Shown here piece after piece: positions 35,114-43,676 of a stretch of 64,000 nt of DNA. Source of the stretch: A07HB70 sp964512675 (GTDB lineage Archaea > Halobacteriota > Halobacteria > Halobacteriales > Haloferacaceae); the NCBI GenBank assembly GCA_964512675.1, contig CAZEJR010000001.1:142320-206319 (forward strand), given 5' to 3'. The number at the start of each line of letters is the position of its first letter. Position 1 is the stretch's first letter. Both the position numbers and the translations under genes were made by a program. The notes under the pieces are model-generated. The model saw only the letters and a program-made list of their open reading frames with translations. It did no database searches and was not told where the DNA came from.

Positions 35114-35888
35114 CGTCAGTACGCACCGACACGCGACGAGTTCAAAAGGCGATACCGGAGGCTCAAACGAGGCTTACACTGTGACTCGGTGACGAGGCGG
35201 AGACGGGACAGCGGTCGACAGCCGACGTGGGGGTGGCGATCGTCGTCGCGCCGTTACTCACGACCGTCGCTGCGGACGTCCCCGTGGAGAGACGGCGACG
35301 GCAGACCGGTAGACCGTCTCAAGGCCGCAACCGCGTTCGACCGGAGCGTCCCCGGCGTTCCGTTCGGCCGCCGCAGAGCGGTCAGCCTCGTGCCGCGGGT
35401 CCGACAGAGGCGTGATGGCTCCCCTCAGTTCACACGGCGGCACGTCCGATACCGACGCAGACACACGAGGCCGGCCGAGAGCGTCGAGACGGCGGTCTGC
35501 CCGCCCGGTCGTGCCTACGGTGCCACGGCCCTCGCCGGGGATCGGCGCAGATTCGATCGCAGCGCGTTCGCGACACCGTCACGAGGGCGGTGTGGGTTCT
35601 CCGTGCCCGCATCGAGTAGCGAGCGTCGCTCCACACGGGCAGCCGGCGACGGGACGGGATCGACTCGCCGAGACACGGGATACGTTCGGCTGAACGTCTC
35701 GGCCAGTTACCCCCAGATCGTTCGTGACGTAGAACCACCTGATCGTCGGTTTTCGATAGTCTCGGGCCGTCTACGTCGACTTCTCTCGAACCTCTTTTGT
35801 GGCTCTGGCCCCTCCGATCGAACGTGAACGCGGTTGTCCTCCACAGGTGGTTCAGCTGAGCTACGCGTCGACACTGCGGTCCGTTCCC
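35114..35888. other. Gene-free stretch left of the DMT transporter
   Basis: No family-like frame is visible on either strand. The last 40 bases could belong to the transporter if an upstream start (35847 or 35799) is used. Confidence 0.35.
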
Positions 35889-36854
35889 GTGCTCCCGGCA
35901 CGCTACCGCGACGCGGGGCTGTTCGTCCTCCTCGCTGCGCTGTTCGGCGGAGCGTTCGTCGCTATCAAGACCGGCCTTCGGGAGCTCCCGCCGGTACTGT
36001 TCGCGGCGCTCCGGTTCGACGTCGGCGCTGTCGCGCTGCTTGCGTACGTCGTCGTCTCGCGTCCCCGGACGCGGTGGCGGCCACAGACCCGCGCCGACGT
36101 CTTCGGTGTCGCCGCCGCGGCGACGCTCCTCGTCGCGGCGAACAACGCCTTCCTGTTCGCCGGACAGGCGCTGACGACGCCGGCGGCGGCCTCGGTGATG
36201 TACGGACTGAACCCTATCCTCGCGCCCGTCTTCGCCTACGTCGTGCTCGGAGAGGGGCTCTCTCGCGCGAACGTCGCCGGTATCGCCGTCGCGCTCGCGG
36301 GCGTCCTACTGGTCGTGGGCCCCTCGCCGTCTGCGTTCGGCGGCGGCGCCGCCGGACAGGCCCTCGTTCTCGTCGCCGCGGCAGCCGTCGCGCTCGGGAG
36401 CGTCCTGCTCCGGCGGGTGGACCCACCGATGGACAGCGTCACGCTCACCGGGTGGGGAATGGCCGGCGGCGCAGTCCTGCTTCACGGGGCCAGTCTCGCA
36501 GCCGGCGAGTCGCCGGCGCACGTCGCCGATGTCGGTCTCACCACGGCTGCGAGTGTCCTCGTCGTCGGACTCCCCGCCACGGCGCTCGCGTACACCATCT
36601 ACGTCGGCCTGGTCGCACGGGTCGGGCCGGTCCGGACGAACCTCGTCTCGTACGCGTTCCCCGCCTTCGCCGCGCTCTCGGGCTGGCTCGTCCTCGGCGC
36701 ACCGGTCTCGGCGAGCACCGCGCTCGGCTTCCTCGTCGTTCTCGCGGGGTTCGTCTCTGTCGAGAGCGAGACGCTCCGGACCGAACTCTGCCGGGTCCGA
36801 CGCCGGCACGGAGGCTGCGACGCGGGCGCGTCGCCGTTCCCCTGCGACGACTGA
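35889..36854 (+). CDS. EamA/DMT family transporter
   Basis: Integral membrane permease of 321 residues with ten hydrophobic segments in two EamA repeats. The first begins LFVLLAALFGGAFVAIKTG and contains ALRFDVGAVALLAYV and GLNPILAPVFAYVVLGE; the second contains LVSYAFPAFAALSGWLVLG. Members export amino acids, nucleobases or small metabolites; the substrate here is unknown. The GTG at 35889 is preferred because ARYRDAGLF follows, the usual start of haloarchaeal members; GTG 35847 and an ATG at 35799 are in frame. The C-terminal tail with several Cys (CRVRRRHGGCDAG) is unusual. Confidence 0.82.
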   Translation: MLPARYRDAGLFVLLAALFGGAFVAIKTGLRELPPVLFAALRFDVGAVALLAYVVVSRPRTRWRPQTRADVFGVAAAATLLVAANNAFLFAGQALTTPAAASVMYGLNPILAPVFAYVVLGEGLSRANVAGIAVALAGVLLVVGPSPSAFGGGAAGQALVLVAAAAVALGSVLLRRVDPPMDSVTLTGWGMAGGAVLLHGASLAAGESPAHVADVGLTTAASVLVVGLPATALAYTIYVGLVARVGPVRTNLVSYAFPAFAALSGWLVLGAPVSASTALGFLVVLAGFVSVESETLRTELCRVRRRHGGCDAGASPFPCDD

Positions 36855-37162
36855 GGCGGGCAGACACGCGGACGGTCGTGTCGTCACCCCCGCCGGGCAG
36901 AAGACGCGTCGTTCAGACGTAGGGTGTCCCGCGTGGTCCACCGTGTCTGTCTGCGGGAGCGTCGCCGACCGTCCGTTCTCGTGACGCAGCGAGGGGGTGA
37001 CTCCGGACGACGGCCACACTCGCCGTCCTCGTCCGTCCTGTCGCGCGGTCGGCGAGAGGGTCGTCCGGCGGCAGACGGGGCCTCCACCCAGTCTGTCCGC
37101 GCCGTCGGAGACGGCCCCGTCGCTTGCGGGCGTAGCTTCGGCGGGCGGACGTCGCCCGAGAA
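36855..37162. other. Gene-free stretch between transporter and UPF0058 gene
   Basis: 308 bp between two convergent gene ends; no frame looks like protein. Terminators for both genes should lie here, but no clear hairpin followed by T-run is seen. Confidence 0.35.
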
Positions 37163-37408
37163 TCAGTCGGCGCTTGGCGCGACGGCCTCTGCCTCGCGGT
37201 CGGCCTCGGAGTCGACACCGTCGGTGATACCGCCGGCAAGCTTGAACACGGCGTCCTTGTGGTCTGTCTTCGAGCGGTGAATCGACGTCGGACGGACGCC
37301 GAGTGTCTCGTACTCTGTCATGTCGAACGCTGCTCCGTGCCACTCCTCGCACTGGTCGCGTACCTCTGCGAGGAGCCCGTGGAGATGAATGAGCTCCTGT
37401 TTCTTCAT
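37163..37408 (-). CDS. UPF0058 family protein
   Basis: An 81-residue protein with the conserved haloarchaeal UPF0058 start MKKQELIHLHGLLAEV and the block RPTSIHRSKTDHKDAVFKLA. No function is established. The ATG at 37408 is chosen over an upstream TTG. A TATA element about 30 bp upstream predicts a near-leaderless message. It is divergent from aIF2 beta, with 105 bp between starts, a pairing that I believe recurs in haloarchaea. Confidence 0.9.
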   Translation of the reverse strand: MKKQELIHLHGLLAEVRDQCEEWHGAAFDMTEYETLGVRPTSIHRSKTDHKDAVFKLAGGITDGVDSEADREAEAVAPSAD

Positions 37409-37435
37409 GGGCAACGTTGCGTATCCTCCGGAGGG

Positions 37436-37443
37436 TTATATTA
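37436..37443 (-). promoter_or_regulatory. TATA element of the UPF0058 gene
   Basis: The minus strand reads TAATATAA, 28-35 bp upstream of the ATG at 37408. The spacing fits transcription starting within a few bases of the start codon. Confidence 0.55.
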
Positions 37444-37464
37444 CTATCTTGAGTTCCTGTACCA

Positions 37465-37481
37465 CACGACACGCGGTCGTG
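37465..37481. promoter_or_regulatory. Inverted repeat in the UPF0058/aIF2 beta intergenic region
   Basis: CACGAC-ACGCG-GTCGTG, a perfect 6-bp inverted repeat, lies 33 bp upstream of the GTG of aIF2 beta and between the two divergent promoters. Its role as an operator is only a possibility. Confidence 0.3.
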
Positions 37482-37513
37482 AACGTTTTCACCGGCAGCC
37501 GTCTGCTACACGC

Positions 37514-37921
37514 GTGGACTACGACGAGCAGCTAGACCGTGCGATTGCCGAGACCCCGGATATCGCCGAGGAGAGCGACCGATTCGAGGTGCCCGACCCC
37601 GAGGTCAGGCCGGAGGGGAACGTCACCGTCTACGAGAACTTCCAGGCGACACTCGACCGACTCGACCGGAGCGAGGACCAGGTGACGAAGTTTCTCCAGA
37701 CGGACCTCGGGACGAGCGCGAGTATCGACGAGAAAGGGCGCGTGCGTCTCACCGGCGACTTCCGTGCGCGGCGGGTCGCCGACGCGCTGGAGTCGTACGT
37801 CGACTCGTTCGTCCGGTGCCAGGAGTGTGGCCTGCCGGACACGCGCCCGGTGACAGAGCAGGGAACGCGCGTGTTGAAGTGTGACGCCTGCGGCGCGCTG
37901 TCGCCCCTCCCGGAGATCTAG
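37514..37921 (+). CDS. eif2b: Translation initiation factor aIF2, beta subunit
   Basis: A 135-residue subunit of the heterotrimeric factor that brings initiator Met-tRNA to the ribosome. The central alpha-beta domain has NFQATLDRLDRSEDQVTKFL, and the C-terminal zinc ribbon is CQECGLPD...CDACG. The length equals that of archaeal homologues. GTG at 37514 is the start. The stop overlaps the end of the convergent TFB remnant (CTAG). Confidence 0.95.
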   Translation: MDYDEQLDRAIAETPDIAEESDRFEVPDPEVRPEGNVTVYENFQATLDRLDRSEDQVTKFLQTDLGTSASIDEKGRVRLTGDFRARRVADALESYVDSFVRCQECGLPDTRPVTEQGTRVLKCDACGALSPLPEI

Positions 37922-38129
37922 GCCGCGATCTCGGGGTCTTCGACCGACGGCAGCTCCGTGTATCGGCTGCAGATGGTGACTTCGCTGGTGTTCGCCACCT
38001 CGCCGACCTCGCTCTGAGTCACCGTCCCGTCGGCGAGCAGCGAGACCGCGTAGACCGCAGCCGCGGCGACTTGCCCGACAGGGTGTCGGCTCCTTTCGCC
38101 GCCCGAAGCAGGTCGCGGGCGCCGGCGGC
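37918..38129 (-). pseudogene. Truncated, frameshifted transcription factor B (TFB) remnant
   Basis: The minus strand encodes the last cyclin repeat of TFB in two frames. One frame gives ARDLLRAAKGADTLSGKSP; the next continues VAAAAVYAVSLLADGTVTQ, then VANTSEVTICSRYTELPS and a stop at 37918. TFB normally reads LSGKSP...AAAA.YAASLL as one frame, so bases have been lost at the join. The zinc ribbon, B-finger and first cyclin repeat are absent, and an in-frame stop (end of the next gene) lies directly upstream. This is the fossil of a TFB gene next to aIF2 beta. Confidence 0.75.
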
Positions 38130-38504
38130 TCAGCCGAGCACCGCCACCGCGATACGGTGGGGGCCTGCAGGCGTCTCGACCGTCGTCGTCTCGGCGATGC
38201 GCTCGCCGACCGTCCGGCGCCAGCCGGCGAGCGCACGCTCGGGACGCTCACCAGTCGTGTCGTCTGCCCGTGGCAGCGGCGGCGGGTCGCGTACCAGCCG
38301 GTCCGGCGGGAGGTGGAGTGGCACGGGATCGGTGTACTCACCCTCGCGACCCGCGACGTGGAGTCGGGCCCGCATCCGGCCCGAGAACGGCGGCGTCACC
38401 CGTAACACCGCCCGCGGCCCGCCCCGCTCGCGCAGCTCCAGCGCCCGCACCACGTCCCCGCGCGTGACCGCGACAGACCGGACGGTCGTCGGGTCGTCGC
38501 TCAC
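38130..38504 (-). CDS. Conserved haloarchaeal protein of unknown function
   Basis: A 124-residue protein starting at a GTG (SDDPTTVRSVAVTRGDVVRALEL). It contains LRVTPPFSGRMRARLHV and DPVPLHLPPDRLV, which read like a conserved globular protein, and an alpha-helical end (GWRRTVGERIAETTTV). I do not recognise a motif that implies a reaction. It lies between the TFB remnant and a short zinc-ribbon gene on the same strand, and near translation and RNA genes. Confidence 0.7.
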   Translation of the reverse strand: MSDDPTTVRSVAVTRGDVVRALELRERGGPRAVLRVTPPFSGRMRARLHVAGREGEYTDPVPLHLPPDRLVRDPPPLPRADDTTGERPERALAGWRRTVGERIAETTTVETPAGPHRIAVAVLG

Positions 38505-38534
38505 GTCCGAGTGTCGGCTGCACGCCGTATGACC

Positions 38535-38651
38535 CTACCGGACCGCGAGCCGGCGCAACCGCCCGCCGCAGCTCGGACAGGTCGCCCGGTAGGACTCCGG
38601 GCCGACGCGCCGGGAGCAGTCGGCGCAGACGAACGACGGGTGTTCGGTCAC
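38535..38651 (-). CDS. 38-residue zinc-ribbon protein
   Basis: Reads M(T)EHPSFVCADCSRRVGPES and ends with CPSCGGRLRRLAVR, two CxxC knuckles spaced for one zinc. It starts at a GTG (38651), is just upstream of the unknown gene at 38130 in the same direction (30 bp apart) and likely shares its transcript. The short length suggests an adaptor-like protein. Similar mini zinc ribbons are widespread in haloarchaea. Confidence 0.65.
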   Translation of the reverse strand: MTEHPSFVCADCSRRVGPESYRATCPSCGGRLRRLAVR

Positions 38652-38748
38652 ACACGACGTTCTCGGACGTCTATGTTAAACCTTCGCACGGCAGCCGAGG
38701 AACTGCCCGAACCGCCACCGATAGTACGGTCCGGTTCGACAGGCAGCC

Positions 38749-39153
38749 ATGGAGCTATCACCGGCGCTGCGCTGTCTGTTCAGCGGGCGGATCGAGGAGG
38801 AGGAGGGGTCGTACGTCGTCACCGTCCCGAAGAGCGAAGTCGAACTCGGGACACTCCGGGCGGGCGAGGTGTACCGAGTCGGCGTCCTCGACGGACCGGG
38901 CGTAACGGCCGAACCGGTCTCAGACGACACGGAGGCACAGAGCGACGACCGCGCGCCGGCCGACGGCCCGCCGGTGACCGAGGGCGAGGTCCGGCAGGTC
39001 GAAATCGAGGACGTCGGGGACCAGGGCGACGGACTCGCACGGGTCGGCCCCGGCTACGTCGTCTTCGTCTCCGGGGCGTCTGTCGGCGACCGACCGACCG
39101 TCCGGATCACCAGCGCGCGAGAGAACGTGGCGTTCGCCGAGGTCGTCGGATAG
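38749..39153 (+). CDS. TRAM domain protein
   Basis: A 134-residue protein with a TRAM domain in the second half: GEVRQVEIEDVGDQGDGLAR, GYVVFVSGASVGDRPTVRI and AFAEVV. TRAM domains bind RNA; small TRAM proteins act as RNA chaperones in some archaea. The first 45 residues form an extra conserved part (ALRCLFSGRIEEEEGSYVV) followed by a variable acidic linker (residues 58-75). It stands alone, in the same direction as the RNA-modification genes that follow. Confidence 0.85.
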   Translation: MELSPALRCLFSGRIEEEEGSYVVTVPKSEVELGTLRAGEVYRVGVLDGPGVTAEPVSDDTEAQSDDRAPADGPPVTEGEVRQVEIEDVGDQGDGLARVGPGYVVFVSGASVGDRPTVRITSARENVAFAEVVG

Positions 39154-39263
39154 CCGCCGAGCCGGTGGTCGACGGGCCGTCGAGAGAGCCGAGCCGGACG
39201 GTCGCTGCCCCGCGCGGAGAGGACCGCTTTTGTCGACGGCCCACAGGATCCGAACGTCACACG

Positions 39264-40142
39264 ATGAGCGACCACACGGCCGGGGGCTGGTTCGACGGCG
39301 TCGACCCCGAGAGCCTCGACTGCGCCCGCGAGGCAGTCGAGAGCGGGTCGGCAGAGGAGCCCCGCGAGTGGCCCGCACGAGCGGTCGAGTCGGACTTCGC
39401 AGCGGACGAGGACGACTACTACGACAAGCTCCACGAGGCCACGACGGCCGCCACACGGACGGCTGCGCGGGAGGCCGGCCGCGCGGACGACCAGCAGCTC
39501 AAACACGCCGTCCGTGCCATGGACGACGCCGACCGGCTGGCGAACGAGCTCGCGGAACGCGCCGTCGAGTGGGGGGAGAGCCTGTTCGACGACACCCCGG
39601 AGGGCCTCGACGGCGCGCGGTCGCTGGCCGACCGCGACCCGGCGACGCCGGCAGCGGAGCGCGCGGTCTCGCTCGCGACGCGCGCCGCCGACCTCGCCGA
39701 CGAGGCGGCGGCGCTCCGCGCACACGTCGAGCAGACGGCCCCGGGCGTCGCGCCGAACCTCGCCGAGATGGCGGGACCGGTGCTGGCCGCACGGCTGATC
39801 GCGCTCGCCGGCGGGCTGGAGCCGCTGGCCAAGAAGCCGAGCGGGACGGTCCAGGTACTCGGCGCCGAGGACGCGCTCTTTGCCCACCTCGCCGGGCGGG
39901 CCCCGTCGCCGAAACACGGGGTCATCTTCACCCACGAGGCGGTGCGCGGGACCCGCTCCGAGGACCGCGGCTCGGCGGCGCGCGCGCTCGCCGGCAAGCT
40001 CGCCATCGCGGCGCGGGTCGACCACTACGGCGGCGAGCGCCGACCGTCGATCCACGACGACCTGCGCGAGCGGCTGGCGACGATCCGGGCACGGGCAGAC
40101 GACGGGGCGACGCCAGACGAGGGCACGGGGGGCGACGGGTGA
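39264..40142 (+). CDS. Nop5/Nop56-family C/D box RNP protein
   Basis: A 292-residue core protein of the box C/D RNP that guides 2'-O-methylation of RNA. The Nop domain is clear: NLAEMAGPVLAARLIALAGG, then LAKKPSGTVQVLGAEDALF and PKHGVIFTHEAVRG; a coiled-coil region (residues about 80-170) precedes it. A typical haloarchaeal shortened N-terminal domain is present. Start ATG at 39264. Its stop overlaps the fibrillarin start by 4 bases, the usual coupling of the two genes. Confidence 0.94.
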   Translation: MSDHTAGGWFDGVDPESLDCAREAVESGSAEEPREWPARAVESDFAADEDDYYDKLHEATTAATRTAAREAGRADDQQLKHAVRAMDDADRLANELAERAVEWGESLFDDTPEGLDGARSLADRDPATPAAERAVSLATRAADLADEAAALRAHVEQTAPGVAPNLAEMAGPVLAARLIALAGGLEPLAKKPSGTVQVLGAEDALFAHLAGRAPSPKHGVIFTHEAVRGTRSEDRGSAARALAGKLAIAARVDHYGGERRPSIHDDLRERLATIRARADDGATPDEGTGGDG

Positions 40143-40771
40143 CCGACCTGCCGGGCGGCGTCACGTACCGCCGGTTCGACGGCGAGCGGCGGCTGGCGAC
40201 CCGTGGCTCACCCGTCTACGGCGAGCCGACAGCCGACGGCTGGCGGCTCTGGGACGCCGGGCGGTCGAAGCTGGGCGCGACGCTCGCCGCCGGCCTCGAC
40301 ACCGGCCTGGCCGGCGGCGACCGGGTACTCTACCTCGGTGCCGCCTCTGGGACGACCGTCTCGCACGTCGCGGACTTCGCCGGCCCCACCTACGCCGTCG
40401 AGTTCGCGCCGCGTCCGGCCCGCGACCTCGTCGACGTCGCGGCGGATCGCTCGCGGCTGTTCCCGCTGCTCGCGGACGCGCGCCGTCCCGAGACGTACGC
40501 CCACGTCGTCGAGTCGGAGCTCGACGCCGTGGTACAGGACGTCGCCACCCGCGGACAGGCCGAGGTCGCGCTGCGGAACCGACAGTTCCTCGCGCCCGAC
40601 GGTCGTCTCGTCCTGGCGGTGAAAGCACGGAGCGAGGACGTCACCGCCGCGCCCGAGGACGCCTTCGACGAGGTACTCGCGCGCCTGCGGGACGGCTACG
40701 AGGTGCTCGAGACGGCTCCTCTCGCCCCGCGCCACGACGCCCACCTCGCGGTGGTCGCACGGCCCGACTGA
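40139..40771 (+). CDS. flpA: Fibrillarin-like rRNA/tRNA 2'-O-methyltransferase
   Basis: A 210-residue SAM-dependent methyltransferase. The SAM motif VLYLGAASGTTVSHVAD is near residue 64, followed by the fibrillarin block VYAVEFAPRPARDLV (as YAVEFAPRPARDL here) and VVQDVATRGQAEVALRN. It works with Nop5, L7Ae and guide RNAs. Starts at GTG 40139 overlapping the Nop5 stop. Confidence 0.95.
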   Translation: MTDLPGGVTYRRFDGERRLATRGSPVYGEPTADGWRLWDAGRSKLGATLAAGLDTGLAGGDRVLYLGAASGTTVSHVADFAGPTYAVEFAPRPARDLVDVAADRSRLFPLLADARRPETYAHVVESELDAVVQDVATRGQAEVALRNRQFLAPDGRLVLAVKARSEDVTAAPEDAFDEVLARLRDGYEVLETAPLAPRHDAHLAVVARPD

Positions 40772-40875
40772 GCCGCCCACAGCCGGTGTCGACGGGGAAC
40801 CGGCGGGCGGCGGCTCCGACGCTACCGGAGCCGACCGGGCACAGGCTATAATCCGGCCGGCCACGACCACCGACC

Positions 40876-41535
40876 GTGCCCATCAGCGAGCGGCTCCTCG
40901 AAGCCGGGAAAGACATCTGGGCGGCCCAGAAGGACCACCCGTTCGTCGTCGAACTCGCGGCGGGAACGCTCGACGAGTCGAAGTTCGGCCACTGGATACG
41001 GCAGGACTACCGGTACCTGCTCGACTACGCCCGGCTCTTCGCGGTCGCCGGGGCGCGGGCCCGTGACGAGGAGACGATGGCCGACCTGCTCGGCGTTGCA
41101 CACTCGACGCTGAACACCGAGATGGACCTCCACCGGGAGTTCGCCGCGGAGTACGGCGTCTCCCGGGCGGAGCTGGAGGCGACGACGAAGGCACCGACCT
41201 GCCGGGCGTACACGGACTTTCTGATTCGCACGGCCTACGAGGGGTCGCTCGCCGAGGTCGCCGCGGCGCTGTACCCCTGTGGACAGGGGTTCCTCGACAT
41301 CGGCGACCACGCCGCGAGTCTCGCCGACGGAGAACACCGGTACACGCCGTGGATCGAGACGTACACGAGCGACGAGTATCGGGACGTCGTCGAGACGATG
41401 CGGTCGTTCGTCGACCGGTGTGGCGAGGCGTATCCCGGCGAGCACGGGGCGATGCGCGAGACGTTCCTGACGAGCGCACGGCTCGAGTACCGGTTCTGGG
41501 AGATGGCCTACACGGAGGAGGAGTGGGCGGTCTGA
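40876..41535 (+). CDS. tenA: TenA family thiaminase II / aminopyrimidine aminohydrolase
   Basis: A 219-residue all-helical protein with the TenA active-site pattern: WIRQDYRYL (Asp and Tyr), LYPCGQGFLDIG where Cys is the nucleophile, and YRFWEMAYTEEEW near the end with the catalytic Glu region. It probably hydrolyses degraded thiamine pyrimidines in salvage of HMP. The start is GTG at 40876, 104 bp after fibrillarin. It is followed by a second TenA-type gene. Confidence 0.9.
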   Translation: MPISERLLEAGKDIWAAQKDHPFVVELAAGTLDESKFGHWIRQDYRYLLDYARLFAVAGARARDEETMADLLGVAHSTLNTEMDLHREFAAEYGVSRAELEATTKAPTCRAYTDFLIRTAYEGSLAEVAAALYPCGQGFLDIGDHAASLADGEHRYTPWIETYTSDEYRDVVETMRSFVDRCGEAYPGEHGAMRETFLTSARLEYRFWEMAYTEEEWAV

Positions 41536-41611
41536 CGATGGTGGCACGGAGACGTTCGCGGTCGGGACCTGCCCTTCGTCGGACGACGCTGATCTGGGTC
41601 GGGAGGCGCGC

Positions 41612-42277
41612 GTGACAGACCGGCCGACCGACCGACTGCGCGACGAGTCGCCGTGGGCGGCTGCCGTCGACCACCGGTTCGTCTCGGAACTGTCGGGGGG
41701 GACACTCGACGACGACGTCTTCGCGCGCTACCTGATCCAGGACTACGCCTTCGTCGAGACGCTCACCGCTGTCTTCGGCCGGGCGCTCGCGCAGGCGCCG
41801 CCGGCGTCGCGGGCGCCTATCGCGGAGTTTCTCGGCGTCCTCACCGACGAGGAGGACGACTACTTCGAGCGGTCGTTCGCGGCGCTTGGCGTCGCGGACC
41901 GGGCCGACGACCCGGCGCTCGCGCCGACGACCGCGGCCTTTCGCGACCACCTCCTCGCCGCCGCCGGCGAGGGCGGCTACGCGGAGACGCTGGCCGTCCT
42001 CGTGCCCGCCGAGTGGACGTACCTCGACTGGGCGACGAGTGTCGACGACCCGCCCGAACGAGAGCACCTCCGCGAGTGGGTCGCCCTCCACGCGAACGAC
42101 GAGTTCGCCGGGTTCGTCGACTGGCTCAGGGCCGAGCTTGACGACGAACTCCCGGCGCTCTCGCAGCGGCGCCGGCGTCGGGTCGAGGCGCGGTTCGACC
42201 GGACCGTCCGGCTGGAGGCGGACTTCTTCACAGCGGCGTACGACGACCCACCGCACGGTCCCACAACACGCCGGTAG
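41612..42277 (+). CDS. TenA_E-type protein (TenA homologue without the catalytic Cys)
   Basis: A 221-residue TenA paralogue. The Cys loop is changed to LVPAEWTYLDWA, where Glu stands near the Cys position; this is the mark of the TenA_E subfamily, whose substrate pyrimidine is not settled. The RYLIQDYAFVE motif is kept, while the C-terminal region reads RLEADFFTAAY. The start at 41612 is GTG. It is 76 bp downstream of the Cys-type TenA and 31 bp upstream of an Nramp-like transporter, hinting at a three-gene salvage unit. Confidence 0.85.
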   Translation: MTDRPTDRLRDESPWAAAVDHRFVSELSGGTLDDDVFARYLIQDYAFVETLTAVFGRALAQAPPASRAPIAEFLGVLTDEEDDYFERSFAALGVADRADDPALAPTTAAFRDHLLAAAGEGGYAETLAVLVPAEWTYLDWATSVDDPPEREHLREWVALHANDEFAGFVDWLRAELDDELPALSQRRRRRVEARFDRTVRLEADFFTAAYDDPPHGPTTRR

Positions 42278-42308
42278 GATTTAGAAGGCCGAACGCCCCG
42301 TACGAGGT

Positions 42309-43637
42309 GTGGCTGATCCGCTTTCGACCCGCGCGCGTCGACTCGTCGCAGACACCGGCCCGACGTGGCTCGCCGGCGCAATCGCAGCCGGGCCGGCGAC
42401 GATGGCGACGCTCCTGACCGCCGGCGCGGCGTACGGCTACGCGCTCCTGTGGGTGGTCGTCCTCTCTGCCGTCCTCGGCGCGACCGCACAGTACCTCTCC
42501 GCGCGCCTCGCGCTTCCGGCAGACCGCGGGATCGTCGGCCTCGTCGAGGCCCACGTGGGCCCGCGGTGGGCGTGGCTGCTCGTCGCCGACGTCGTGCTGG
42601 CGGCGGGGCTGGCACAGCTGGTTATCGTCCGCACCGTCGCGGACGTGACGGCGGCAGCGACGGGCGTCGACGCGACGGTCGCGGGCGTCGGCTGGGCCGT
42701 CGTGCTGGCGGTCGGACTCGCCGGTCGGGGCTACCGGCTCGCCGAGGTCGGCGCCAAGCTCGTGGTGTCTGCCGTCGTCGTCGCGTTCGTCGCGAGCCTG
42801 TTCGTCGTCCCGATCGACACGGGCGCGGCTGCGACGGGACTGGTCCCGTCGATCCCGGCGGGCGTCGACGGCGCGCTCCTCGCCGCTGGCATCCTCGGCG
42901 GCGCGGTCCACGTCACGCTCGTGACGATGCAGACGTACACCGTCCGGGCTCGCGGGTGGACCGAACGCGACCTCTCGCTCGCACGGCTGGACGTCGGCTC
43001 GTCGATGCTCGTCGCGTTCGGCGGCTACTCGCTCGCGGTGTTCCTCGTCACCGCGGCGGTGCTGGGCGGTCAGACCGACCTGAGCCCGGTGTCCGCGGCG
43101 GCGGCGCTCGGACCGGTGGCCGGCGGCCTCGCCGAGCGGCTCTTTCTCGCCGGGCTCCTCGGCGCCGCCGTCTCGACGCTCGGGGGGAACACCGTCGTCC
43201 CGCCGTACCTCGTCGCCGAGAAGCTCGGATGGGAGACGGACGTCTCGGACGGTCGGTACCGCGCGCTGCTGGCCGGGACGGCGCTGCTCTCGGGACTCGG
43301 CGTCTTCGTCGGCGGCGCGCTCTTTCCCCTGCTTGCGCTCGTCCTCGCGTTCGGTCTCGTCGGGACGCCGTTCGCGCTCGCGCTCGTCCTCCTCCTGCTC
43401 GCCGACGAGGACGCGCCCGGCCGTCTGACGGCGCCGACGGCAGCCGGCGGGGCCGTCACGCTCGTCGTCGCGGTGGCCACCGCCGGACAGTTCGTCGTCG
43501 GCCACGTCGAGACTGCGACGAGCGACCCGGTATCGGCGCTCGTCGTGGCCTTCGCCGTCGTGTTCGGACTGGCGACGGCGGTGCTCTGCGCCCGCGTCGT
43601 ACGGGGCGGCGTCCGTACGCTCGCCGTCGGCTCCTGA
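42309..43637 (+). CDS. Divergent Nramp-superfamily transporter
   Basis: A 442-residue membrane protein with about 11 hydrophobic segments. The block GPATMATLLTAGAAYGYALLW aligns with Nramp segment 1, and GGAVHVTLVTMQTYTVRARG with segment 6. True Nramp manganese/iron transporters have Asp-Pro-Gly-Asn in segment 1 and Met-Pro-His in segment 6 to hold the metal; here these are Gly-Pro-Ala-Thr and an unrelated sequence. The substrate may therefore not be a transition metal. It starts at GTG 42309, 31 bp after TenA_E. Alternatives include Mg-type or organic substrates. Confidence 0.78.
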   Translation: MADPLSTRARRLVADTGPTWLAGAIAAGPATMATLLTAGAAYGYALLWVVVLSAVLGATAQYLSARLALPADRGIVGLVEAHVGPRWAWLLVADVVLAAGLAQLVIVRTVADVTAAATGVDATVAGVGWAVVLAVGLAGRGYRLAEVGAKLVVSAVVVAFVASLFVVPIDTGAAATGLVPSIPAGVDGALLAAGILGGAVHVTLVTMQTYTVRARGWTERDLSLARLDVGSSMLVAFGGYSLAVFLVTAAVLGGQTDLSPVSAAAALGPVAGGLAERLFLAGLLGAAVSTLGGNTVVPPYLVAEKLGWETDVSDGRYRALLAGTALLSGLGVFVGGALFPLLALVLAFGLVGTPFALALVLLLLADEDAPGRLTAPTAAGGAVTLVVAVATAGQFVVGHVETATSDPVSALVVAFAVVFGLATAVLCARVVRGGVRTLAVGS

Positions 43638-43676
43638 CCCCCGACTATTTGAACGACCCCGCCCGACGGCCTCTCT

